Below are positions 1 through 5,691 of a DNA stretch of 7,898 nt, one piece after another. The notes beneath the pieces are model-generated. The model made no database searches, had not been told where the DNA came from, and worked only from the letters and a program-made list of their open reading frames with translations. How positions within the stretch are numbered: position 1 is the stretch's first letter; each line of letters begins with the position of its first letter. This DNA comes from an archaeon RBG_16_50_20 (lineage in GTDB: Archaea > Thermoproteota > Bathyarchaeia > 40CM-2-53-6): positions 1-7,898 of the forward strand of contig MEMY01000013.1 in the NCBI GenBank assembly GCA_001768965.1. The letters run 5' to 3'. The position numbers and the translations under genes are program-made.

Positions 1-256
1 AGCAAACTAGCTGGCAACAGCTGCTGATCGTTACTTCTCGCCTGTGCTACTGATTTCGAACCCGCTCACCTAAACTCAGGCCCACTCGACGAACGCGCGC
101 TAATAAATCCAACATCGGGAGCCGAGCCATCTGCGCCGTCAATCGAGTGTATCGAGCGATTTTCGGACTGAAGTTCTCAGCCAAGCGGAAGTTAACGCTT
201 AATACGGCGAACTCTGGTAGGCTAGCGAAAATCCGCAAGAGAAAAGGTCTGCTATA
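1..256. other. Non-coding region upstream of S7 gene
   Basis: No convincing gene is visible. The + strand frames close quickly; one frame stays open from the window edge to a TGA at 51-53 and could be the tail of an upstream gene, but its few residues match nothing I recognise. A 63-codon minus-strand frame (47-238) lacks recognisable motifs and lies across the likely S7 promoter, so I do not call it. In many archaea S12 precedes S7; no S12 C-terminus is seen here. Confidence 0.5.
198..205 (+). promoter_or_regulatory. TATA-like box for S7 gene
   Basis: CTTAATAC resembles an archaeal TATA element. Initiation about 25 nt downstream (near 228) would leave a leader of about 30 nt before the ATG at 257. 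This is a sequence resemblance only. Confidence 0.35.
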
Positions 257-835
257 ATGAGTCGGAAGCCTCCAGAGATCAAGGTCTTTCAGAAATGGGA
301 GACTGAGGAAATTGAGATCGCAGACCCTGGTCTCGAGAAATATCTCTCAGTGAAGCCGACTCTCTTCCCTCATAGCGGGGGTAGGCATGAGCATAAGAGA
401 TTCCGCAAATCCACTCTGAACATCGTTGAACGTCTTGTAAACAACATGATGCGACCTGGAAGGGTGGGCGGCAAGAAAGCGAAGGCCATCGGGATTGTTA
501 GGAACGCGCTCGAAATCATCGAACTGAAAACCGGAAAGAACCCGGTTGAAGTTTTGGCGAAGGCGGTTGAGAATACTGCGCCCGCTGAGGATGTGACTCG
601 AATTGCATACGGTGGGATCGTCTACCCGATCTCGATAGACATATCACCACTAAGACGCATCGATATTGCCCTTCGTTTCATGACTGATGGTGCGCGCAAG
701 GGCGCCTACAGCAATCCGAAGACGATTGATGAGTGTCTCGCAGAGGAAATCACCTACGCTGCCCAGCGGGACAATCGAAGTTTCGCGGTTCGTAAACGCG
801 ACGAGATGGAACGCGTGGCGCTGGCTTCTCGATAA
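257..835 (+). CDS. rps7: 30S ribosomal protein S7 (uS7)
   Basis: This 192-residue protein is archaeal/eukaryotic-type uS7, a primary 16S rRNA-binding protein that nucleates the small-subunit head and lies near the E-site mRNA exit. The conserved core is visible: RFRKSTLNIVERLVNNMM (about 48-65), the basic GRVGGKKAKA segment (68-77), the ENTAP loop (105-109), YPISIDISPLRRIDIALR (123-140) and the C-terminal SFAVRKRDEMERVALASR (175-192). Length is normal for archaeal S7. The ATG at 257 gives the expected N-terminal extension; an AAAAGGT stretch about 10 nt upstream may act as a weak ribosome-binding site. EF-1alpha and S10 follow, a common archaeal gene order. No anomaly is seen. Confidence 0.97.
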   Translation: MSRKPPEIKVFQKWETEEIEIADPGLEKYLSVKPTLFPHSGGRHEHKRFRKSTLNIVERLVNNMMRPGRVGGKKAKAIGIVRNALEIIELKTGKNPVEVLAKAVENTAPAEDVTRIAYGGIVYPISIDISPLRRIDIALRFMTDGARKGAYSNPKTIDECLAEEITYAAQRDNRSFAVRKRDEMERVALASR

Positions 836-857
836 GCATCCTGTGAAAAGCTATCCG

Positions 858-912
858 CGATTTTTCAAATCGAGGATTTGCAATCCGAGTTTTCGGACTT
901 CGTTTCGAAAAC
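858..912 (+). repeat. Cluster of short inverted repeats between S7 and EF-1alpha
   Basis: The gap holds several overlapping hairpin options. CGATTT (858-863) pairs with AAATCG (867-872) around TTC, CAAAT (866-870) with ATTTG (876-880), CCGA (885-888) with TCGG (893-896), and GTTTTCG (889-895) with CGAAAAC (906-912). The T5 run at 861-865 could help end S7 transcription. The cluster lies just upstream of the EF-1alpha TATA box, so it could instead be a regulator-binding site. Its function is unknown. Confidence 0.4.
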
Positions 913-923
913 TTGTTCTAACC

Positions 924-932
924 CTTAAATAC
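924..932 (+). promoter_or_regulatory. TATA-like box for EF-1alpha gene
   Basis: CTTAAATAC is a good archaeal TATA match. Initiation would be near 950-956, leaving a leader of about 30-36 nt before the ATG at 986. This suggests EF-1alpha is transcribed from its own promoter. Confidence 0.55.
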
Positions 933-966
933 TGGGTACCTGTCTTGACTATCAAACTGTAAAACC

Positions 967-983
967 ATCATCGGAAAGATGAT
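967..983 (+). promoter_or_regulatory. Hairpin in EF-1alpha mRNA leader
   Basis: ATCATC (967-972) can pair with GATGAT (978-983) around a GGAAA loop, ending 2 nt before the start codon. The loop contains the only purine-rich stretch near the start. It may influence translation initiation, but a 6-bp A/U-rich stem is weak and could be chance. Confidence 0.3.
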
Positions 984-985
984 TC

Positions 986-2311
986 ATGTCATCGGCTAAG
1001 AAACCCCACCTGAACCTGATCATCATCGGCCACGTCGACCACGGTAAGAGCACTATGACAGGACACTTGCTCTTCGATACCGGTAACGTGGACGAGAAGA
1101 CCATTGCAAAATATGCTGAGGAATCGAATAAGCTTGGGGCAGGCGAGACCTTCAAGTTCGCATGGGTCCTCGACACGTTGAAGGAAGAGCGAGAAAGAGG
1201 AGTCACCATCGACCTCAGATTCGAAAAGTTTGAGACCGACACGCTCTTCTTCACAATCATCGACGCCCCCGGACACCGTGACTTCATCAAGAACATGATC
1301 ACGGGGACAAGTCAGGCTGATGCCGCAATCCTAGTTGTATCCGGTAAGAAAGGAGAATTCGAGGTCGGCGTCGGACCAGGCGGCCAAACCCGCGAACACG
1401 CATACCTAGCTAGGACTCTGGGTGTTGCCCAGCTTGCGGTTGCAATCAACAAGATGGATGATGCCACAGTCAACTACGCTGAGGAACGATACAAGGAATG
1501 CAGAAAGGAAATGGAGTCACTGCTGAAGGTCGTCGGTTACGACGTGAGCAAGCTCCAGTTCGTACCGGTCTCGGGCTGGATAGGAGACAACCTAATCAAA
1601 CCCTCACCCAAGATGCCCTGGTACAAGGGTCCAACCCTACTTGACACATTGAACGGTTTTCAGGAACCACCCAAACCAACCGACAAACCCCTACGCATCC
1701 CAGTTCAGGACGTCTACTCGATCACGGGAATTGGCACAGTACCAGTTGGCAGAGTTGAAACTGGAACTATGAAGGTTGGCGACAACATTGTCTTCATGCC
1801 CGCCAACGCCAGAGGCGAATGTAAGGATATTGAGACGCACCACACAAAGATCCCGCAGGCTATTCCTGGAGACAACATTGGCTTCAATGTTCGAGGAATC
1901 GGCAAGACAGATATACACCGAGGTGACGTCGCAGGCCACGCTGACAAACCACCGACTGTTGCGAGCGAGTTCATCGGCCAGATCATCGTAGTCTTTCACC
2001 CAACTGCTATCGCTGCGGGCTACACGCCAGTAATGCATGCGCATACAGCTACAACATCGGCAACAATCACAGAGCTGATGCAGAAGATTGACGCGCGCTC
2101 GGGTCAGGTAACGCAAGAGAAGCCTGACTTCCTCAAGACAGGCGACGCAGCTCTGGTTAAGATAAGACCACTGCGCCCATTGGCCATCGAGGCCTACTCA
2201 GATATTCCACAGCTCGGACGCTTCGCGATTCGCGACATGGGTAGCACCGTCGCGGTCGGCGTTGTCAAAGAAGTTACACAGAAGGCTGTAATCGCCGAGA
2301 AGAAAACTTAG
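986..2311 (+). CDS. tuf: Translation elongation factor 1-alpha (EF-1A)
   Basis: This 441-residue GTPase delivers aminoacyl-tRNA to the ribosomal A site in the cytoplasm. The G domain shows G1 GHVDHGKST (15-23), switch I ERERGVTID (68-76), G3 DAPGH (93-97), G4 NKMD (155-158) and G5 SGW (196-198). Domain 2 begins around PLRIPVQDVYSITGIGTVPVGRVETG (235-260), and domain 3 ends at IPQLGRFAIRDMGSTVAVGVV (407-427). Length is normal. Residues 123-134 form the longer insert before QTREH found in TACK archaea and eukaryotes; euryarchaeal proteins such as that of Thermoplasma have a short version. The ATG at 986 gives the family's usual N-terminus. The gene lies between S7 and S10 and probably has its own promoter. 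Confidence 0.98.
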   Translation: MSSAKKPHLNLIIIGHVDHGKSTMTGHLLFDTGNVDEKTIAKYAEESNKLGAGETFKFAWVLDTLKEERERGVTIDLRFEKFETDTLFFTIIDAPGHRDFIKNMITGTSQADAAILVVSGKKGEFEVGVGPGGQTREHAYLARTLGVAQLAVAINKMDDATVNYAEERYKECRKEMESLLKVVGYDVSKLQFVPVSGWIGDNLIKPSPKMPWYKGPTLLDTLNGFQEPPKPTDKPLRIPVQDVYSITGIGTVPVGRVETGTMKVGDNIVFMPANARGECKDIETHHTKIPQAIPGDNIGFNVRGIGKTDIHRGDVAGHADKPPTVASEFIGQIIVVFHPTAIAAGYTPVMHAHTATTSATITELMQKIDARSGQVTQEKPDFLKTGDAALVKIRPLRPLAIEAYSDIPQLGRFAIRDMGSTVAVGVVKEVTQKAVIAEKKT

Positions 2312-2330
2312 CTTTCTTCAACCTCAAACC

Positions 2331-2336
2331 TTTTTT
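2331..2336 (+). terminator. Oligo-T terminator candidate after EF-1alpha
   Basis: A T6 run lies 20 nt past the EF-1alpha stop and upstream of the S10 TATA box. Archaeal RNA polymerase often terminates at such T tracts without a hairpin. No strong hairpin precedes it. Confidence 0.4.
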
Positions 2337-2362
2337 CACATTTCACGCGAACCTAGCGAACG

Positions 2363-2372
2363 CTTTTTAAAC
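2363..2372 (+). promoter_or_regulatory. TATA-like box for S10 gene
   Basis: CTTTTTAAAC resembles an archaeal TATA box and sits about 55 nt upstream of the S10 ATG. Initiation near 2395 would give a leader of about 30 nt. A G6 run (2387-2392) lies just before the predicted start site. Confidence 0.5.
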
Positions 2373-2424
2373 GTCACACCGACCTTGGGGGGTGTTTCAC
2401 ATCTAGAACGGATAGAAGAATTCC

Positions 2425-2730
2425 ATGAACAAAGCAAGAATTCGGCTGTCAAGCACCGATCCACAGGGCTTGAACAGCATATGCGGCGAGATCATGAAGA
2501 TCGCCGAGAAGACAGGTGTGAAACTTCGCGGACCGATTCCGCTGCCGACAAAGCGATTGTGGGTTCCAACTAGAAAAAGCCCATGCGGCGAAGGAACACA
2601 CACTTGGGATAGTTGGGAGATGAGGATTCACAAGCGTCTTATTGACGTGGATCCGAACGAACGTTTTCTGAAACGTCTTATGCGAATTCAAACGCCCGAG
2701 AAAGTCTTCATCGAAATAGAGCTTCTCTAG
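2425..2730 (+). CDS. rps10: 30S ribosomal protein S10 (uS10)
   Basis: This 101-residue protein is archaeal-type uS10 (S20e in eukaryotes), which binds 16S rRNA in the small-subunit head. The recognisable core is ARIRLSSTDP at the N-terminus, GPIPLPTKRL (about 36-45), TRKSPCGEGTHTWDSWEMRIHKRLIDV (about 49-75) and PEKVFIEIELL at the C-terminus. Length matches the usual 100-105 residues. The ATG at 2425 is the natural start and no strong ribosome-binding site precedes it. It lies 113 nt after EF-1alpha in the common archaeal S7/EF-1alpha/S10 order, probably with its own promoter. No anomaly is seen. Confidence 0.97.
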   Translation: MNKARIRLSSTDPQGLNSICGEIMKIAEKTGVKLRGPIPLPTKRLWVPTRKSPCGEGTHTWDSWEMRIHKRLIDVDPNERFLKRLMRIQTPEKVFIEIELL

Positions 2731-2754
2731 GTAAGGCGGACTTCAAAGAGCATT

Positions 2755-2783
2755 CTCATTCTCCACAGCGAGTGGAGTATGAG
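2755..2783. repeat. Hairpin between convergent S10 and pterin dehydratase genes
   Basis: CTCAT (2755-2759) pairs with ATGAG (2779-2783) and CTCCAC (2761-2766) with GTGGAG (2772-2777). The two stems are separated by a T-T mismatch, and the loop is AGCGA. This 11-bp near-perfect stem sits about 25 nt past the S10 stop and between convergent genes, so a bidirectional terminator or an mRNA 3'-end stabiliser is plausible. No T-run follows on either strand. The rest of the 162-nt gap (2731-2892) shows nothing recognisable. Confidence 0.45.
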
Positions 2784-2892
2784 CCAGTTTCTGCCATAGC
2801 GGAGAGAATTTCCGTGAGCACTAAACTGCGAAATGTACCACGAAAACTAGTCTGCATGTCGATAGTCATTGCGGTAACTCGATTCGCTGGAA

Positions 2893-3165
2893 TCACATTC
2901 GATCGATGTTTCTGGCAAGTTTGAAATCACGCATCGTCAGGCCACCTTCGTCATGTGTCGTGAGGCTCAGTTTGATCTTGTTATACCGAATGTCGATGTC
3001 CGGATGATGATTCATCGCTTCAGCCAACTTTGCCACTCGATTCAGAAAGCGTACGCCTTGCATGAAGTCCTCGAAAACGAAAAATTTCGAGATTCTCTTT
3101 CCTCGCAAACGCCACCCATCAAGGGTCGCGACTTGGGTTCGGATCTGTTTGTTCGTTAGCTTCAA
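2893..3165 (-). CDS. Pterin-4a-carbinolamine dehydratase-like protein (PCD/DCoH family)
   Basis: This 90-residue protein has the family signature: acidic E49, then NHHPDIDIRY (52-61, H53 H54 P55), then THDEGGLTMRD (70-80, H71 D80). The His residues correspond to the catalytic site that dehydrates 4a-hydroxytetrahydropterin. Length is close to the usual 95-105 residues. The start is TTG at 3165; the frame is open upstream but I see no other start codon there, and the N-terminus LTNKQI matches the family's usual beginning. It lies 28 nt downstream of the htpX stop on the same strand, so co-transcription is likely. No aromatic amino-acid hydroxylase, its classical partner, is visible here, so the physiological substrate is uncertain. 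Confidence 0.88.
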   Translation of the reverse strand: MKLTNKQIRTQVATLDGWRLRGKRISKFFVFEDFMQGVRFLNRVAKLAEAMNHHPDIDIRYNKIKLSLTTHDEGGLTMRDFKLARNIDRM

Positions 3166-3193
3166 CTTGGCACCATAGGGAGATGTGCGGGTC

Positions 3194-4246
3194 TTAGATT
3201 TTTGCGTATATGTTACTCGACTGGACTCCCCTGCTCGCGATCTCCTGGTCGATTTGGCGGAGAAGTAGAATGCGCTTGAAGGTGGGGGGATGAGTCGAGA
3301 AGGCCTCGTTGAGCGAGGTCCACCTTGAACGAGCTTCGTCCCTCATTGCCAACTCTAGTTCATGCACGTCGAGAACTCCGTTTTGGTCGAGGTCGTACCG
3401 GTTCTTCTGACTCATGATTTCGCGAACCTCCTGCTTGGCGAGTGCAGGGTCAGAGATGAACAAGGCCCGGGTTCCAGGGGGGTCTTGTGGACTGATAGAA
3501 AGCCCGTAAGCGATCCTTGTCAACGCGCTCTCAAGGCTTCGCGGTGAACCGGTCAAGTATGCGGAGAATGCGTCTGCGAAATGTTCACGCAGGCGGCTTA
3601 GTCGCATCACAAGCAGCTGCGCAATGAAGTACACGGCCATTGCGACTACTCCAGCGAGGATGATGTATCCTACTCCGCCCTTCTCGTCCTTGCGCCCTGC
3701 GTAGCGCATACCAAACGCTGCACGTGCGATAATGTAGGCGATGAGTGGTATCGCTGAGAGGAACGTCATTACAATTGAGTCCTTGTGTCGGATGTGTCCC
3801 AGCTCATGCCCGATTACACCCTGAATCTCGTCCTCGTTCAATTGGGCGAGTAGGCCTTGGTTCACGGCCAGAGTCATGTTCCCTGACGAGTTGCCGAAAA
3901 CGAAAGCATTCGGAGTTGGATCCGGGGACACCGCCAAGCGAGGCGGTTTGACGCCTGCTTGGCTGGCCAGTTTACCGACAGTGGACTCAAGCCACGGGTT
4001 CTCACTGGGCTGCAGGTAATGGAGCCGCGCGGTCGCTGCGACAATGTACGGACTGATAGCGAATTGAATCAACATGAAGACAAGCGCCAGAGCAAAAGCG
4101 CCCGCGAGCGTAGCCAACGGTGAAAACGAAAGATCTGTGGCGGCCGTGAAGAAGTACGAGACTACGCTAAGAAATGCCACGAAAACTACTAGAGTGATCA
4201 GGATTGTCGTCAACATCGTACCTTTCAGTTGGCTCAGGTTGGCCAT
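3194..4246 (-). CDS. htpX: HtpX-like M48 membrane zinc metalloprotease with EF-hand-like loop
   Basis: This 350-residue membrane protease of peptidase family M48 probably cleaves misfolded or damaged membrane proteins. Two N-terminal hydrophobic helices (about 11-35 and 43-72) precede the zinc motif HELGH (147-151), inside VIGHELGHIRHKDS. Two further hydrophobic segments (about 157-178 and 193-215) follow. The third zinc ligand is probably E221 in SRLREHFADAFSAY. The C-terminal STHPPTFKRI (317-326) is an HtpX hallmark. Unusually, residues 285-296 (DLDQNGVLDVHE) form a textbook 12-residue EF-hand calcium loop just before that motif. The ATG at 4246 gives a plausible N-terminus. The gene is divergent from the zinc-ribbon/SPFH operon and sits upstream of the pterin dehydratase gene. 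Confidence 0.93.
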   Translation of the reverse strand: MANLSQLKGTMLTTILITLVVFVAFLSVVSYFFTAATDLSFSPLATLAGAFALALVFMLIQFAISPYIVAATARLHYLQPSENPWLESTVGKLASQAGVKPPRLAVSPDPTPNAFVFGNSSGNMTLAVNQGLLAQLNEDEIQGVIGHELGHIRHKDSIVMTFLSAIPLIAYIIARAAFGMRYAGRKDEKGGVGYIILAGVVAMAVYFIAQLLVMRLSRLREHFADAFSAYLTGSPRSLESALTRIAYGLSISPQDPPGTRALFISDPALAKQEVREIMSQKNRYDLDQNGVLDVHELELAMRDEARSRWTSLNEAFSTHPPTFKRILLLRQIDQEIASRGVQSSNIYAKI

Positions 4247-4331
4247 CGTTCATTCACGAGTCCTGAAATTCCCAGCACTTAAAGCGTGAAGGCGATTAAA
4301 GGCTAGCTCCTCGTGGGCTGGGCGGTAATCT
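4247..4331. promoter_or_regulatory. Divergent promoter region, htpX and zinc-ribbon/SPFH operon
   Basis: This 85-nt gap separates two divergent start codons. CTTAAAG (4278-4284; CTTTAAG on the other strand) and GATTAAAGG (4294-4302) are TATA-like in both directions. For htpX they would place initiation about 9 or 26 nt before its ATG; for the operon near 4306 or 4323, giving a short leader or nearly leaderless mRNA. The two units could therefore be regulated together or compete. No operator palindrome is obvious. Confidence 0.4.
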
Positions 4332-5087
4332 TTGGTCGCTGTAACGCGTGAGATCAATTGCTCCCATTGCGGCGCTCCGTTGCCGGTTCAGCCGGGCGAG
4401 ATTCTTGTAACCTGCAGTTACTGTGGCTTCACGAGCGTTATCGAGACGGGAAAGGCGTTTGAGTTTGAGCACTCACTCATACTGAATTCCATCCAAACGG
4501 CTCAAGTTCCCGAAGTGACTCGAAGCTGGATGGGAAACAGTTTCATCGCTCCGAAAGATCTCGCGAAGAAGTCTGTGATCACGGAGCAGACTCTGGTTTA
4601 CCTTCCGTTCTGGGTTGTGAGCGTTGAAGCCTCAACACATTACAAGGGGATGTTCGAGAGAATTTCCCCCGCAGTAGAGAAAGAGGGCGACATAACGAAT
4701 CGGTATGATTGGCTCGTGCTTGCTCGGAGGAGAAGTGATTTTCCCACTCGTGCATTTCACCTCTCGCTCGAAGGGAAGATCCCGTTTGAGGCGACCAAGA
4801 TTGACCGAGGAGCCAAAGTCCTAAACAGTGAAATGGAAACGCAGGAGGCTGTGCAGCAGGCGCGGGATGAGATCGAGAACCTTCACGAATATCTATCGAA
4901 AGACAAGATCGATCGCATCGTCGACATCAAGACGGCTCTGGACGTTTCCGGCACGGTCTACTTGCACGCTCCGGTTTGGTTTGTGAATTACACGTACAAG
5001 AACTCACGGTATTCGGTGCTCATGGATGGTTCGACTGGAGAAGTGATCAAGGGAGACCTGCCGAGTGAGGACTTCAAGCTCCTTTAG
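4332..5087 (+). CDS. YdjG-like zinc-ribbon protein
   Basis: This 251-residue protein begins with a TFIIB-like zinc ribbon: CSHC at C10/C13 and CSYC at C28/C31. A mainly beta-rich region follows (QTLVYLPFWVVSVEASTHYKG, 86-106), then a helical stretch rich in charged residues (about 166-195). The terminal motif HAPVWFVNYTYKNSRYSVLMDGSTGEV occupies about 212-238. A Zn ribbon followed by a PVW...Y...Y.VLxDGxTGEV tail recalls YdjG-type proteins encoded beside SPFH genes in bacteria, though here no C-terminal membrane helices follow. The start is TTG at 4332, the only one possible because TAA lies two codons upstream; no clear ribosome-binding site is seen. It is the first gene of the operon, and its end overlaps the next gene by 23 nt. 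Molecular function is unknown. Confidence 0.8.
   Translation: MVAVTREINCSHCGAPLPVQPGEILVTCSYCGFTSVIETGKAFEFEHSLILNSIQTAQVPEVTRSWMGNSFIAPKDLAKKSVITEQTLVYLPFWVVSVEASTHYKGMFERISPAVEKEGDITNRYDWLVLARRRSDFPTRAFHLSLEGKIPFEATKIDRGAKVLNSEMETQEAVQQARDEIENLHEYLSKDKIDRIVDIKTALDVSGTVYLHAPVWFVNYTYKNSRYSVLMDGSTGEVIKGDLPSEDFKLL
5051..5055 (+). promoter_or_regulatory. Ribosome-binding site for helical protein gene
   Basis: GGGAG lies 9 nt upstream of the GTG at 5065, inside the end of the preceding gene. It supports that GTG over later candidates (TTG 5155, GTG 5182, ATG 5209), which lack such a site at a suitable distance. Confidence 0.5.
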
Positions 5088-5691
5088 CCGGCCATTTGGC
5101 CCGGTCAAATCCTTAAAAGAGAAACAGGGAGCTTCCATCACGAGTAAGTTTGGTTTGACACCAAAGAAACCTTTGGAACGAGTGCAAGAGAGCGAGAAAC
5201 TCCTAGAGAGAATGATGCTGGCTCTGCCGGGCTTTAGAGGGTATCAGCTGCGCGAGCAGAGGCGCGAGGCAGACAAGCTCGTTAGAAACCACATATACGA
5301 TGTTCTGGAGCATGCAAGGGACGACATGACCAAATGCCTTCAGGTTCTATCGGATTCGAAATCCTCGGAACTGATCGAGCCAATGAATCGACTCATCGCT
5401 CGGATCGATCGCGTTGCTGAGAAGGTGAACCATGCGTCTTATGGTTACAGCGGTTACTTCGACTCGGTCAAAATTGAAGAACCGGAACTAGACCGGATGC
5501 TAGCGTACGACACGCAGCTAATGGATCTCGCGAGAAAGCTGTCCGATGGCGTTTCAGGTTTCAGGAAGGATTTGGAGCAAAATAGGCCTGAGAATGCGCG
5601 TAGTACACAGCAAGCGCTAGATAGCGCGCTGACGGACATGGAAGCTTCGTTTGATCAACGTAAGTCAGTTATCGAAGGAGTAGCGGTGTGA
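5065..5691 (+). CDS. Conserved alpha-helical protein of SPFH operon
   Basis: This 208-residue protein appears soluble and almost entirely helical, with heptad-like stretches and no membrane segment or Cys-rich site. Visible landmarks are LPGFRGYQLREQRREADKLVRNHI (about 53-76), then a region ending in YGYSGYFDSVKIEEPELDRMLAYDTQLMDLARKL (about 127-160) and a charged C-terminal helix. I recognise this layout (PG[FY]RGY, a basic RRxAD stretch, later a YSG[YF]FD motif before E-LD---YD) from uncharacterised proteins encoded next to SPFH genes, but know no biochemical role. The position resembles that of PspA in bacterial psp/ydj operons; sequence homology to PspA is not evident. The GTG start at 5065 overlaps the zinc-ribbon gene by 23 nt, and the end overlaps the SPFH gene as GTGA, implying translational coupling. 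Confidence 0.78.
   Translation: MRTSSSFSRPFGPVKSLKEKQGASITSKFGLTPKKPLERVQESEKLLERMMLALPGFRGYQLREQRREADKLVRNHIYDVLEHARDDMTKCLQVLSDSKSSELIEPMNRLIARIDRVAEKVNHASYGYSGYFDSVKIEEPELDRMLAYDTQLMDLARKLSDGVSGFRKDLEQNRPENARSTQQALDSALTDMEASFDQRKSVIEGVAV
5675..5680 (+). promoter_or_regulatory. Strong ribosome-binding site for SPFH gene
   Basis: AAGGAG lies 7 nt upstream of the GTG at 5688, close to optimal Shine-Dalgarno spacing. It favours this GTG over the ATG at 5697. Confidence 0.7.

Noticed and set aside
53..64. TTTCGAACCCGC, which on the minus strand looks like a tRNA T arm
   Set aside because: I tested for a minus-strand tRNA, including one with T-loop introns. No matching 3' T-stem strand, acceptor stem or coherent anticodon arm could be built, and an inner intron helix did not form.
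47..238. Minus-strand 63-codon open frame upstream of S7
   Set aside because: It has no recognisable motif, lies across the likely S7 promoter and has no plausible promoter of its own. It is probably a chance frame.
1691..2116. 141-codon minus-strand frame opposite EF-1alpha
   Set aside because: It is an antisense shadow of a strongly conserved gene; the translated sequence is Cys- and Ser-rich with no family resemblance.
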